From contig NZ_JACVXC010000003.1 of assembly GCF_014596935.1 (NCBI RefSeq), positions 558,001-622,000 of the forward strand: DNA of 64,000 nucleotides, in the 5' to 3' direction. Below the pieces are notes generated by a model, which made no database searches, was not told the origin of the DNA, and worked only from the letters and a program-made list of their open reading frames with translations. This stretch comes from Aestuariibaculum suncheonense (GTDB taxonomy: Bacteria > Bacteroidota > Bacteroidia > Flavobacteriales > Flavobacteriaceae). The translations under genes and the position numbers were made by a program. Each line of letters starts with the position of its first letter. Position 1 is the first letter of the stretch. Below, in pieces: positions 44,197-52,746 of the stretch.

Positions 44197-44901
44197 TTAG
44201 TCATTTATTACCAATCGGAAACCTTCACCATGGATGTTCAAGATTTCTACTTTTTCATCCTGCTTTAAATACTTACGTAACTTCGCAATATAAACATCCA
44301 TACTACGAGAGGTAAAGTAATTATCGTCTCTCCATATTTTGGTCAAAGCTAATTCGCGAGGCATCAAATCGTTTTCATGTAAAGCTAGCAAACGTAACAA
44401 CTCATTTTCTTTAGGTGATAGCTTCACCGGTTCTCCGCCATTATAACGTAAAAAACGTAGCTTTGAATTTAAATCGAATTTACCAATTTTAAATTCAAAT
44501 TGCTTACTATCTGAAATGGTTTCGGTAGCCTTACGTTGCATGATTGCTTTAATTTTCATTAAAAGCACTTCACTGTCAAACGGTTTGTTTAAGTAATCGT
44601 CTGCTCCTACTTTATAGCCTTTTAAAACGTCTTCTTTCATGGTTTTAGCCGTTAAGAAAACAATAGGAATATCGCTATTCTTTTCTCGTATTTCTTTAGC
44701 CAATGTAAAGCCATCTTTATAAGGCATCATTACATCTAAAATACATAAATCGAAATCGTCTTTTTTGAACTTTTCGAAGCCTTCCATACCGTTTTTAGCA
44801 TGAGTGACATCGTAGTCATTCATCATTAAATAATCCTTTAGAACGGTTCCAAAGTTAGGATCGTCTTCTACTAGTAATATTCTTTTCTTTTGCTCTTCCA
44901 T
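44197..44901 (-). CDS. OmpR-family response regulator (RprY-like)
   Basis: A 234-residue two-component regulator. Receiver domain 1-120 has the acidic pair Glu12-Asp13-Asp14, phosphoacceptor Asp56 in CILDVMMP, Thr84 and Lys106 in NKPFDSEV. A winged-helix DNA-binding domain (about 135-232) includes LSPKENELLRLLALHEND and SRSMDVYIAKLRKYLKQD. It begins 2 bp after its kinase gene ends, so they are a pair. A tandem TTAACATT repeat upstream of the kinase may be its own binding site. Confidence 0.92.
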   Translation of the reverse strand: MEEQKKRILLVEDDPNFGTVLKDYLMMNDYDVTHAKNGMEGFEKFKKDDFDLCILDVMMPYKDGFTLAKEIREKNSDIPIVFLTAKTMKEDVLKGYKVGADDYLNKPFDSEVLLMKIKAIMQRKATETISDSKQFEFKIGKFDLNSKLRFLRYNGGEPVKLSPKENELLRLLALHENDLMPRELALTKIWRDDNYFTSRSMDVYIAKLRKYLKQDEKVEILNIHGEGFRLVIND

Positions 44902-44903
44902 AT

Positions 44904-46478
44904 TTATGATATTAGCGGAAGCTTTATGGTAAATATACTTCCCTTTTCTTTTTCACTTTCTACAGAAACATGACCTTGATGGTCTTCTACAATACGTTTC
45001 ACATAAGCTAAACCTAACCCGTGACCTTTAACGTTATGTATATTTCCGGTGTGTTCTCTATAAAATTTTTCGAACACACGTTTTACGGCAGCTTTACTCA
45101 TTCCGCTACCATGATCTTTTATTTTTAATAAAATGTTAGTTCCAACATTTTCTGTATACACCTCTATCTCTGGTGCTTCCGGAGAATACTTCACAGCATT
45201 ATCCAGCATATTAACAATTACATTAGTAAAGTGTGATTCGTTGGCTAAGACCGATGTTTTTTCGGCATTTAAAAAGGTTTTAATATACCCTTTTCTGTCT
45301 TCAACAATTAACTCTACATGCGTAATAGCATCTTCTATTAAGTCATGTAAATTTAACCTTTCTTTACTAATATTCAGTTCGTTTTTCTCTAGTTTAGATA
45401 TTCTCAATACATTTTCTACCTGGGCGTGCATGCGCTTATTCTCTTCTTTAATCATGCCCAGATAACGCACGACCTTCTCTTTATCTTCAATAATTTTAGG
45501 ATTTCTAATAGCATCTAATGCTAAATTTATGGTCGCAATGGGCGTTTTAAACTCATGCGTCATATTATTAATGAAATCTGTTTTAATTTCAGATATTTTA
45601 CGCTGCTTTATTAATTGGTATAAAGCACCACCATAAGTAATCATAATAATTATTGTGAAAAGAAATGATAATAAAATCATCCTTAACATAGAAGATAATA
45701 TAAACTTTTTATCATTCTTAAAATTCACAAGCAACCTGTAACGTGTTTTATCACCTTCATCTGGAAAAATTCCAGCCGAAAAATTTGACTCTTTATCATA
45801 CTCAAAACCGTCACTTTGCACTTTTGTCGCTAAATCTCTATCGTAAATAGCAAATTCAAAATCCAGATTAATACTATCTTCTTGAAATGCTTTGGTCAAC
45901 AAATCTCGAATTTCATTTTCTGATACACGTTTATGTATAGGTGTCGATTTTTGTAATGCTTTAAATGATTTTTCAAACAATAAAAACTGTGCATCTGGCA
46001 TAGCTCCGCTTTCCATAATACTTTTTATAGGATTTTCCTTAAAATCCTTATCGGTTAAATCATCATTTCTATAAATTTCAGTTGAAGACGTCCCAATGAT
46101 ATTTTTTATATCTAGACTATCTAAACCAATGTCAAAGAGCGTTGATGTTAATTTATAATTTTCCTCGAGAATACTACTTTTATAAATAAGCGTTTCCTTA
46201 GTGCTATTATTTTGCTGATAAATTAATAGCTGAGATACTGTAGCCGAGTCTGATTTTTTTTCTTTATCCAGACTTTGATATTCATTATAGTATTTTGCTA
46301 CTTCTTCTCTTGATAACGTGTTTGCCACATTAGTGACATCCCCAATTACTGTAAATCTAAAACGGGCCTTTTCGGTTTTTAACGATCCGTTAATGTAATA
46401 TGCCTGAACGAAAATAATACCTACTAAAGACAGGGTCATTAAAAGTATTAACAGGACAAATATTCTCTTACTCATCAT
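44904..46478 (-). CDS. Sensor histidine kinase
   Basis: A 524-residue membrane kinase. TM1 is about 6-28, a periplasmic sensor region spans about 30-262 with no familiar fold, and TM2 is about 264-288. The HisKA domain has phosphoacceptor His308 in NNMTHEFKTPIATIN, and the HATPase domain shows N, G1 and G2 boxes: NVIVNMLDNAVKYS, IKDHGSGMS and GHGLGLAYVKRIVE. An in-frame second ATG at 46475 cannot be excluded. It pairs with the response regulator downstream; the signal is unknown. Confidence 0.92.
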   Translation of the reverse strand: MMSKRIFVLLILLMTLSLVGIIFVQAYYINGSLKTEKARFRFTVIGDVTNVANTLSREEVAKYYNEYQSLDKEKKSDSATVSQLLIYQQNNSTKETLIYKSSILEENYKLTSTLFDIGLDSLDIKNIIGTSSTEIYRNDDLTDKDFKENPIKSIMESGAMPDAQFLLFEKSFKALQKSTPIHKRVSENEIRDLLTKAFQEDSINLDFEFAIYDRDLATKVQSDGFEYDKESNFSAGIFPDEGDKTRYRLLVNFKNDKKFILSSMLRMILLSFLFTIIIMITYGGALYQLIKQRKISEIKTDFINNMTHEFKTPIATINLALDAIRNPKIIEDKEKVVRYLGMIKEENKRMHAQVENVLRISKLEKNELNISKERLNLHDLIEDAITHVELIVEDRKGYIKTFLNAEKTSVLANESHFTNVIVNMLDNAVKYSPEAPEIEVYTENVGTNILLKIKDHGSGMSKAAVKRVFEKFYREHTGNIHNVKGHGLGLAYVKRIVEDHQGHVSVESEKEKGSIFTIKLPLIS

Positions 46479-46483
46479 CCAAA

Positions 46484-46542
46484 TTTAACATTTTAACATT
46501 TAGAATTATTGGTTTTAACCTTACATTAACAAAAATGTTAAA
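46484..46542. promoter_or_regulatory. TTAACATT direct and inverted repeats upstream of sensor kinase
   Basis: Two tandem TTAACATT copies (46485-46492, 46493-46500) lie just upstream of the kinase start, and an inverted copy AATGTTAA is at 46534-46541. The wider inverted repeat is TTTAACATTTT (46484-46494) with AAAATGTTAAA (46532-46542). OmpR-type regulators often bind tandem half-sites, so autoregulation by the adjacent regulator is a reasonable inference. Confidence 0.4.
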
Positions 46543-46543
46543 A

Positions 46544-47128
46544 TTATAAAGCATTCACAATTTGCTCGTGTATTCTCACAACTTGCGCTTTAGTTTTTTC
46601 TAAATTTACATTGTTTACCACAAAATCAGACAAAGCTATTTTATCTTCGTCGCTCCACTGATTTTTCATAATGGCTTCAATTTTTTCTTTTGTGGTATTA
46701 TCGCGCTTTAACAAACGCTCTATACGCAACTCTAACGGAGCCGTTACGGTAATCACCAAATCACATTGCTTATTTCCTCCATTTTCAAACAAAATCGCCA
46801 CTTCCTTAATCACATAAGGTGCTTTCTGTTTTAATTTCCAGGCATCAAAATGTTTATGAACTTCTGGATGTACGATGGCATTCATTTTCTGCAAGTAGGT
46901 TTTATCATTAAAAATGATATTCGCTATAAACGGCTTATTTAATTCATTATCTAGATAAACTTCCTCTCCAAACAATTCAACAAGCTTTGTTTTGATAACT
47001 TCTGAAGTCACCATGAGCTTTTTAGCTTCCAGATCGGCGATATATACCGGAATACCCAAAGCTTCAAATGCTTTTGCTACGGTAGTTTTTCCACTACCTA
47101 TTCCACCTGTAAGACCGACTACCTTCAT
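46544..47128 (-). CDS. coaE: Dephospho-CoA kinase
   Basis: The last step of coenzyme A synthesis, phosphorylating dephospho-CoA at the ribose 3'-OH. The 194-residue protein has the P-loop GLTGGIGSGKTT at residues 5-16 and the family segments GIPVYIADLEAKKL, IVHPEVHKHFDAW and APLELRIERLLKRD. Its start overlaps the end of the YbbR-like gene by 4 bp, suggesting translational coupling. Confidence 0.95.
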   Translation of the reverse strand: MKVVGLTGGIGSGKTTVAKAFEALGIPVYIADLEAKKLMVTSEVIKTKLVELFGEEVYLDNELNKPFIANIIFNDKTYLQKMNAIVHPEVHKHFDAWKLKQKAPYVIKEVAILFENGGNKQCDLVITVTAPLELRIERLLKRDNTTKEKIEAIMKNQWSDEDKIALSDFVVNNVNLEKTKAQVVRIHEQIVNAL

Positions 47129-48093
47129 TTTGTAATTATAAACTCGATTCGTTTTTGATTGATTTTTACATTTTTAACCGTTTCAGGATACTGCGCTACT
47201 TCCGGCACTAAAAAAAACTGATTATTAACGATTTTACTAAAGTCGCAAACCACTTTAAAATCTTTCGCAGTGACGGTATTAAAATCACTTAAACTCACAT
47301 AATACACTACATTAACTTCTTTTGGAAAGAACTTTAAAGTGACATCCTCAGGTACGTTGACGAGCTGTACCGGAATTTTTAAAATCCCTTCGGTAAACTT
47401 ATCTACTTTAACATTCAATAGCGTTTGAACTGCTGAAAACTTTAAATCCTGACGGTTCTGCTTACTCTCCGGTAACTTTAATTTAACACGTTGTAAAACA
47501 TCTGCTCTAACATCTTTTAAAGTTAAAGATTCTGTTTCTATAAAATGAATTTTCGATACCTTAACCTCCGGACCGATGATAGTAATAGAATCGGGTTTCA
47601 ATTTAAATTCAGAAGCCCTGTCGTATCCCGGACTAAATTTGATATCAGACTGTAAAACCACAGGAACTTTCTTGACCATATTCTTATCGTATCTGAAAAC
47701 CAAAGTATCTGGTGAAATGTTAAGCACATCAACCTGACTCCCAAACTGCGTGTTTTGCAAATAAGCTACTGTTTTGTGCCAGACAAACACAGAATCTTTT
47801 TTGTAAACGTCTTTATGAAAATCAACCGTAATTTCTGGATTTGAAAAATAGTATTTCAGCCACTTAAAACCATGCGTTTTTAAAGTAACATCTAAATGTA
47901 TTGAATCGTTTAAAATCACATCTTCATCCAATACATTCACCTTTTTTATACCAAAAGATAATGTATTTGTATAATCTTTTGACAGTTTGGTGAACATTAA
48001 AATAATAAAGGCCGACAGTAAAAACAACACAAATACGTTAAGACGTTTGCTTTTTATTGAGGCTAATATTTTAGATTTAAGTTCTCTTAGCAT
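47125..48093 (-). CDS. YbbR-like domain membrane-anchored protein
   Basis: A 322-residue protein with an N-terminal cytoplasmic basic segment, one membrane helix (LNVFVLFLLSAFIILMF, about 19-36), and an exported region with YbbR-like beta repeats (VVLQSDIKFSPGYDRASEF, VTIIGPEVKVSKIHFIETESL-type strands). Firmicute YbbR regulates the c-di-AMP cyclase; no such cyclase is adjacent here. It overlaps coaE by 4 bp and the upstream glycosyltransferase by 7 bp, the common flavobacterial order. Confidence 0.82.
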   Translation of the reverse strand: MLRELKSKILASIKSKRLNVFVLFLLSAFIILMFTKLSKDYTNTLSFGIKKVNVLDEDVILNDSIHLDVTLKTHGFKWLKYYFSNPEITVDFHKDVYKKDSVFVWHKTVAYLQNTQFGSQVDVLNISPDTLVFRYDKNMVKKVPVVLQSDIKFSPGYDRASEFKLKPDSITIIGPEVKVSKIHFIETESLTLKDVRADVLQRVKLKLPESKQNRQDLKFSAVQTLLNVKVDKFTEGILKIPVQLVNVPEDVTLKFFPKEVNVVYYVSLSDFNTVTAKDFKVVCDFSKIVNNQFFLVPEVAQYPETVKNVKINQKRIEFIITK

Positions 48094-49097
48094 GTCGGTT
48101 TAAAGAACAGTTTAGGGAAATGAACTTCCGGATTTTTATTCAAAACATCTATGGCCAATGTCGATTTTAAAAAGCCATAACCGTAGCCAAAAAATTGCAC
48201 GGAAATGGCTATTAAGCTCAATATGGAAACCACAATATTCTTTGTTGATATTAATGCAGTAATAAATGCTAGACTAAAGTAAAATAAATAAAGCTGAAAA
48301 AATATGGTTACCCCGAATAACAACAGAATTAAACTGGAGGCTAAACCTAAAGTAAACACCGTAGGAAACCAATACATCAACTTTTTGGTTTGTGGATGCC
48401 AGACATTTAAAATCGGACGTACCATTCCAAATTTATTAACCTGAATATAAAATTTTTTCCATGAAATTCTGCGTTTATGATACACATAAGCTTCGAGAAT
48501 CAATTTGGTTTTAAAACCTAAATTCCATAAACGAATGGACAAATCGGGATCTTCACCTGGATGAATATATCCAAAACCTTTTGAAGCTTCAAAAGCGGCT
48601 TTAGAAATCCCCATATTAAAGCTACGAGGCTGAAATGTATCGACACTTTTTTTATTTCCACGAATACCACCTGTGGTAATAAATGATGTCATCGAAAAAT
48701 TTATGGCCTTTTGTAAATTGGTAAACGATTGATGAGCGGCATCGGGGCCGCCAAAACAATCGACATAGTTTTCGGTTAAACTCTTTTCTACTTCTGTTAA
48801 ATAGTGTGGTGGTAAAATACAATCGGAATCTAAAATGATAAAGTAATTTCCTTTGGCTTTGCGCATCCCGTAATTGCGGGAATCTCCGGGTCCTGAATTT
48901 TCCTTAAAATAATAAGATATATCCAGTTTATCTTTAAAACTGTCGACAACGGCTTCTGAAGATATTGACGATCCATCTTCTACTATTACAATTTCAAAAG
49001 GCATACTTGTTGTTAAAGCTTCAAAACTTTGTAAAAGTTCCTTCGTCTCATCCGGACGGTTATAAACAGGTATAATAAAGGAAAACTGTAATTGCAT
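48087..49097 (-). CDS. Family 2 glycosyltransferase with C-terminal membrane helices
   Basis: A 336-residue GT-A enzyme. SFIIPVYNRPDETKELLQSF begins the fold; IVIVEDGSS and ILDSDCILP are the nucleotide and metal motifs, and NMGISKAAFEASKGFGYIHP with EDPDLSIRLW holds the likely acceptor/catalytic acidic residues. Two or three hydrophobic helices lie between 235 and 315. The ATG at 49097 is chosen over an adjacent upstream TTG. It is the first gene of a probable glycosyltransferase-YbbR-coaE operon. The acceptor is unknown. Confidence 0.88.
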   Translation of the reverse strand: MQLQFSFIIPVYNRPDETKELLQSFEALTTSMPFEIVIVEDGSSISSEAVVDSFKDKLDISYYFKENSGPGDSRNYGMRKAKGNYFIILDSDCILPPHYLTEVEKSLTENYVDCFGGPDAAHQSFTNLQKAINFSMTSFITTGGIRGNKKSVDTFQPRSFNMGISKAAFEASKGFGYIHPGEDPDLSIRLWNLGFKTKLILEAYVYHKRRISWKKFYIQVNKFGMVRPILNVWHPQTKKLMYWFPTVFTLGLASSLILLLFGVTIFFQLYLFYFSLAFITALISTKNIVVSILSLIAISVQFFGYGYGFLKSTLAIDVLNKNPEVHFPKLFFKPTC

Positions 49098-49112
49098 CAA
49101 TGTTTGTGTTTT

Positions 49113-49179
49113 GCGTTAGGGATTAAAGCAAGCTACCGTGTAGCGCGGAAAGCCCGACCACGCTTAAGCGTGGTAACGC
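49113..49179. repeat. Cloverleaf-like intergenic element
   Basis: Outer arms GCGTTA (49113-49118) and TAACGC (49174-49179) enclose two hairpins: GCTAC-CGT-GTAGC (49132-49144) and the 18-bp perfect palindrome ACCACGCTTAAGCGTGGT (49157-49174, sharing one T with the outer arm). It sits between the glycosyltransferase start and the fabI terminator and is more GC-rich than its surroundings. It resembles dispersed flavobacterial palindromic elements starting GCGTTAGGGAT, recalled only in outline. A copy search is needed to confirm that it is a repeat family. Confidence 0.55.
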
Positions 49180-49220
49180 CCAAATTATTTTATAACAAAT
49201 GTAACGATTCCTAACAAAAA

Positions 49221-49242
49221 AGCCACCTTAAAAAAGGTGGCT
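49221..49242 (-). terminator. Terminator after fabI
   Basis: A 9-bp stem (AGCCACCTT and AAGGTGGCT) with a short A loop. On the minus strand it is followed by TTTTT, 25 bp after the fabI stop. Confidence 0.88.
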
Positions 49243-49266
49243 CTTGTTATATAAAAAAATCAATTT

Positions 49267-50085
49267 TTATTCTTCTCCTACGAAAGTGCTCATTACCGCA
49301 TCACTTACCCCCATGTTACTGAAACCTCCATCGTTGTAAAGGTTTTGTAAGGTTACACGTTTTGTAAGATCACTAAATAAAGTAACACAGTAATTAGCAC
49401 AGTCTAAAGCTGTTGCGTTACCTAGAGGCGACATTTTATCTGCGTAAGCGATAAATCCGTCGAAACCTTTAACACCGCTACCTGCAGTAGTTGGCGTTGG
49501 CGACTGAGAAATGGTGTTTACACGTACTTTTTTATCGCGACCAAAGAAATACCCGAAACTACGCGCGATACTTTCTAAGTATGCTTTGTTATCGGCCATA
49601 TCGTTATAATCTGGGAATACACGTTGTGCAGCCATATAACTTAAAGCTACAATACTACCCCACTCGTTCATAGCATCAGCCTTATAAAGCGTTTGCATAA
49701 CTTTATGGAAAGACATGGCAGAAACATCGGTTCCTTTTTGTGTCCAGTCGTAATTTTGGTTTGTATAGTGGTTACCTTTACGTACGTTAATTGACATACC
49801 AATAGAGTGAAGTACGAAATCTATTTTTCCGCCTAAAATCTCCATAGATTGCTCTACCAACTTTTGTAAGTCTTCAACCGAAGTAGCATCGGCAGGAATT
49901 ACTTGAGAACCAGTTTTTTCAGCTAACTCGTTAATTTGTCCCATACGCATAGCTACAGGGGCATTAGTTAAAACGAATTGTCCACCTTCTTCATGAACAC
50001 GTTCTGCAGTTTTCCATGCAATCGAATTTGAGTCTAACGCTCCAAAAATGATTCCTTTTTTTCCTTTTAATAAATTATAAGACAT
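49267..50085 (-). CDS. fabI: Enoyl-[acyl-carrier-protein] reductase (NADH), FabI type
   Basis: It reduces trans-2-enoyl-ACP in each cycle of fatty acid elongation. The 272-residue protein has the FabI cofactor start KGIIFGALDSNSIAW, VLHSIGMSIN near 92, and the Tyr-x6-Lys catalytic pair in DYNDMADNKAYLES, with SQSPTPTTAGSGVKGF as the substrate loop. It is the usual triclosan/isoniazid-type target. It has its own -7 element at 50129-50136 just after recN, and a terminator follows. Confidence 0.95.
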   Translation of the reverse strand: MSYNLLKGKKGIIFGALDSNSIAWKTAERVHEEGGQFVLTNAPVAMRMGQINELAEKTGSQVIPADATSVEDLQKLVEQSMEILGGKIDFVLHSIGMSINVRKGNHYTNQNYDWTQKGTDVSAMSFHKVMQTLYKADAMNEWGSIVALSYMAAQRVFPDYNDMADNKAYLESIARSFGYFFGRDKKVRVNTISQSPTPTTAGSGVKGFDGFIAYADKMSPLGNATALDCANYCVTLFSDLTKRVTLQNLYNDGGFSNMGVSDAVMSTFVGEE

Positions 50086-50128
50086 TTTCTTGGTTATTAT
50101 ATTGTTTTCTTTTTTTCTAATTGGTGGA

Positions 50129-50136
50129 CAAAGATA
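50129..50136 (-). promoter_or_regulatory. Putative -7 element for fabI
   Basis: Minus-strand TATCTTTG, an exact TAnnTTTG, lies between the recN stop and fabI, 43 bp upstream of the fabI ATG. Confidence 0.5.
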
Positions 50137-50140
50137 CTAA

Positions 50141-51793
50141 TTAATTCAATAATTCTTTGGCATGTGCAATAGCAGATGAAGACATTTCTACACCGCCCAA
50201 CATTTGGGCGATTTCTACAATGCGCTCGTCGTGCTTAAGCTTCACTAAATTGGAGTGTGTCACCTCGTCTTTATCTTCCTTATACACTTTAAAATGCGAG
50301 TGTCCTTTAGCGGCCACCTGTGGTAAATGCGTAATAGCAAATACCTGCATAGACTTACTCATTTCTAACATAATATCCCCCATTTTATTTGAAATCTCTC
50401 CAGAAACTCCGGTATCAATTTCGTCAAACATGATGGTTGGTAACTGAATGTATTTTGCCAAAACGGATTTAATAGCCAGCATAATTCTGGATAACTCTCC
50501 ACCGGATGCTGCCTTTTTCAATTCGTTATAATTTCCGCCTTTATTCGCTGAAAAAAGAAACGATAAGTTGTCTTTTCCGTTGGTTAAATACTCCTTTTGA
50601 AGGCTCACTTCGATATTAAACTGCGCATTAGGCATACCTAAACCACCCAAAATGGATTCTAACTGCGCTTTTAATTCTGGTATAACTTTAGAGCGCTTAT
50701 CATTGATGGTTTTAGCAATAGCATCTAAAGTTTTGGCTTGTGCGTCAATTTGACTCTCTTTGTTTTGAATGGACTCGTCTAAGTTTTCAGTAACCGAAAC
50801 TTTTTCTTCTAACTGATTCTTAATCTCAATAAGTTCTGCAACCGTTTCTACAACGTGTTTTTGCATTAGGTTATGAAGTAATCGCAATTTAGCATCAACA
50901 ACCTCTAGGCGATTTGGGTCTGCCTCTAAAGTATCCTGAAGCACATCAACTTCTCTATAAACATCGTCCAATTCAATTAAACTACTATTTATTCTGTTAT
51001 ATAAATCTTCGTATTTTGAAGAATAAGTCGTTAGTTTTTGAAGTGTATTTTTTAAAGCCGTTAAGGTTGAAATCGCTCCTATTTGTTCATCTGTCAGCAA
51101 CTGATAAGCCTCTCCCAGTTTGTCTTTTATACTTTCAACATTATTCAGGCTCTCATACTCTTCTTCCAAGCTTTCCAATTCACCATCAACCAAATTGGCT
51201 TCAACCAATTCATTCAATAAAAAGCTATTGTAATCGTGCTCTTTAATGGCATCGGCCTGAAACTCTAAAAGCGATTTTAATTCTTTTTTTAAAGTTTTAT
51301 ACACTTTTAATTCTGAAGTATACTGCTGAAGTGTTTCTTCGTTATTTGCCAACGCATCAATCACCTGAAACTGAAATTCATCAGTTGTTAAAGCCATCGT
51401 TTGATGTTGTGAATGAATATCGATTAAACGCTCTCCCAACAGCTGTAGACTACTCAAGTTGACTGGAGAATCATTAACAAAGGCTCTGGATTTACCTGAT
51501 GGTAAAATTTCACGACGAATAATGGTTTGCTCGTCATAATCAAAATCTTCAGCTTCAAATAAGGCTTTTAAATTGTAATTTGAAATATTAAAAACCGCTT
51601 CGATAACGCATTTGACAGAGGTATCTTTTAAACTGCTTAAATCGGCGCGTTTCCCTAGAATTAATGATAAACCTCCCAAAAGAATAGATTTCCCGGCACC
51701 GGTTTCACCCGTAATAATTGAAAAACCATCGTTAAAATTAACGTTTAACTGATCGATTAATGCGTAATTTTTTATTGAAAGTGATGTTAGCAA
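50141..51793 (-). CDS. recN: DNA repair protein RecN
   Basis: A 550-residue SMC-like ATPase for double-strand break repair. Walker A GETGAGKS is at 29-36, a long coiled coil occupies about 155-370, the ABC signature AASGGELSRIMLAIKS is near 434, and Walker B TIMFDEIDTGVSGE near 458. Translation starts at TTG (51793); no ATG or GTG is available in a sensible position and MLTSLSIKNYALIDQL matches the family N-terminus. It is the last gene of the bamD-rpoZ-coaBC-DUF4835-recN block. Confidence 0.95.
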   Translation of the reverse strand: MLTSLSIKNYALIDQLNVNFNDGFSIITGETGAGKSILLGGLSLILGKRADLSSLKDTSVKCVIEAVFNISNYNLKALFEAEDFDYDEQTIIRREILPSGKSRAFVNDSPVNLSSLQLLGERLIDIHSQHQTMALTTDEFQFQVIDALANNEETLQQYTSELKVYKTLKKELKSLLEFQADAIKEHDYNSFLLNELVEANLVDGELESLEEEYESLNNVESIKDKLGEAYQLLTDEQIGAISTLTALKNTLQKLTTYSSKYEDLYNRINSSLIELDDVYREVDVLQDTLEADPNRLEVVDAKLRLLHNLMQKHVVETVAELIEIKNQLEEKVSVTENLDESIQNKESQIDAQAKTLDAIAKTINDKRSKVIPELKAQLESILGGLGMPNAQFNIEVSLQKEYLTNGKDNLSFLFSANKGGNYNELKKAASGGELSRIMLAIKSVLAKYIQLPTIMFDEIDTGVSGEISNKMGDIMLEMSKSMQVFAITHLPQVAAKGHSHFKVYKEDKDEVTHSNLVKLKHDERIVEIAQMLGGVEMSSSAIAHAKELLN

Positions 51794-51858
51794 AACTTTT
51801 AAATACGATTTAGAATTATGAATTTAAAGATAATGAAAAGGCTAAAACTAAGGCAGGT

Positions 51859-52746
51859 TTAAAACTTTATATTTTGCCATTTGCTGTTGTAAGTCGGCGC
51901 TACTTTTTGAAGCGTTTCTTTAACAGCTGTAATATTTACATTAGGTCCGTCGCTAAAAATTTGTGCAATTTCGTCAGCTTTAGCATCGAAAAACGTACGC
52001 AACAAAAATGAATTCGGACGGCGAGAATTCATCGTTTTAAACTTTGTTAAAGACGTTGCTACTTCTTCTTTTCCTGATTTTGCATTATCACTCATCACAT
52101 CCAAACCTTGTCTGTGGTAATCGTACATCACCTGACGGTATTCTTTAAATGTTGGTGATAACAAATTATCGATTAACGCAAAGCGACTTTGTAAACCATC
52201 TTCAACCTTCCAGCCTTTATAGTTTTCCTGCTGCGAATAATTAGTAATAATTTGCGCTTGCTTAAAATACGGATCACCGCCATTTTCAGCAAAGGAATCG
52301 GCGTCTAAACCTAAAACCATATACACATGAAATGCAATAACAGATACTAAGTTAGACTGATATTGTGTTGGATTAAAAATCAGATTCTGGTATTCAAGAT
52401 ATCGGAAGTTGAAATCCTTATCATTAAAGTTATAAATGGGAGTACTGAATGACGACCCGTAAACTGGTCTTGACGATTGAATTTGTAACGAGGCCTGAAA
52501 TGCTTCACCGCTATAACTCGTAACATTAATAATGAAACTACAATCGATGCGCTCCTGTAACGCGAAGGTCTTATCCGTCCACTTCGTGTTATTTACAAAC
52601 TCGTTTAATTGCTTTTCTAACGTTTTAAAGATGGGGAAGTTTTCATTTCCGGTTTGTTGCGCATTAACAACAACATTACAATTTAATTCTTGAGCAAACC
52701 CAAAAACACTTAAACTGAATATTAAAACGACTAGAATGTTACGCAT
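51859..52746 (-). CDS. DUF4835 family exported protein
   Basis: A 295-residue protein with signal peptide MRNILVVLIFSLSVFGFAQ. Family signs are ELNCNVVVNAQQ, KTLEKQLNEFVNNTKWTDK, NLVSVIAFHVYMVLGLDADSF (19 or more hydrophobic residues, split here) and RPNSFLLRTFFDAKADEI. Its function is not known, but it is a constant member of this block in Bacteroidota. Its start overlaps the coaBC stop by 8 bp. Confidence 0.9.
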   Translation of the reverse strand: MRNILVVLIFSLSVFGFAQELNCNVVVNAQQTGNENFPIFKTLEKQLNEFVNNTKWTDKTFALQERIDCSFIINVTSYSGEAFQASLQIQSSRPVYGSSFSTPIYNFNDKDFNFRYLEYQNLIFNPTQYQSNLVSVIAFHVYMVLGLDADSFAENGGDPYFKQAQIITNYSQQENYKGWKVEDGLQSRFALIDNLLSPTFKEYRQVMYDYHRQGLDVMSDNAKSGKEEVATSLTKFKTMNSRRPNSFLLRTFFDAKADEIAQIFSDGPNVNITAVKETLQKVAPTYNSKWQNIKF

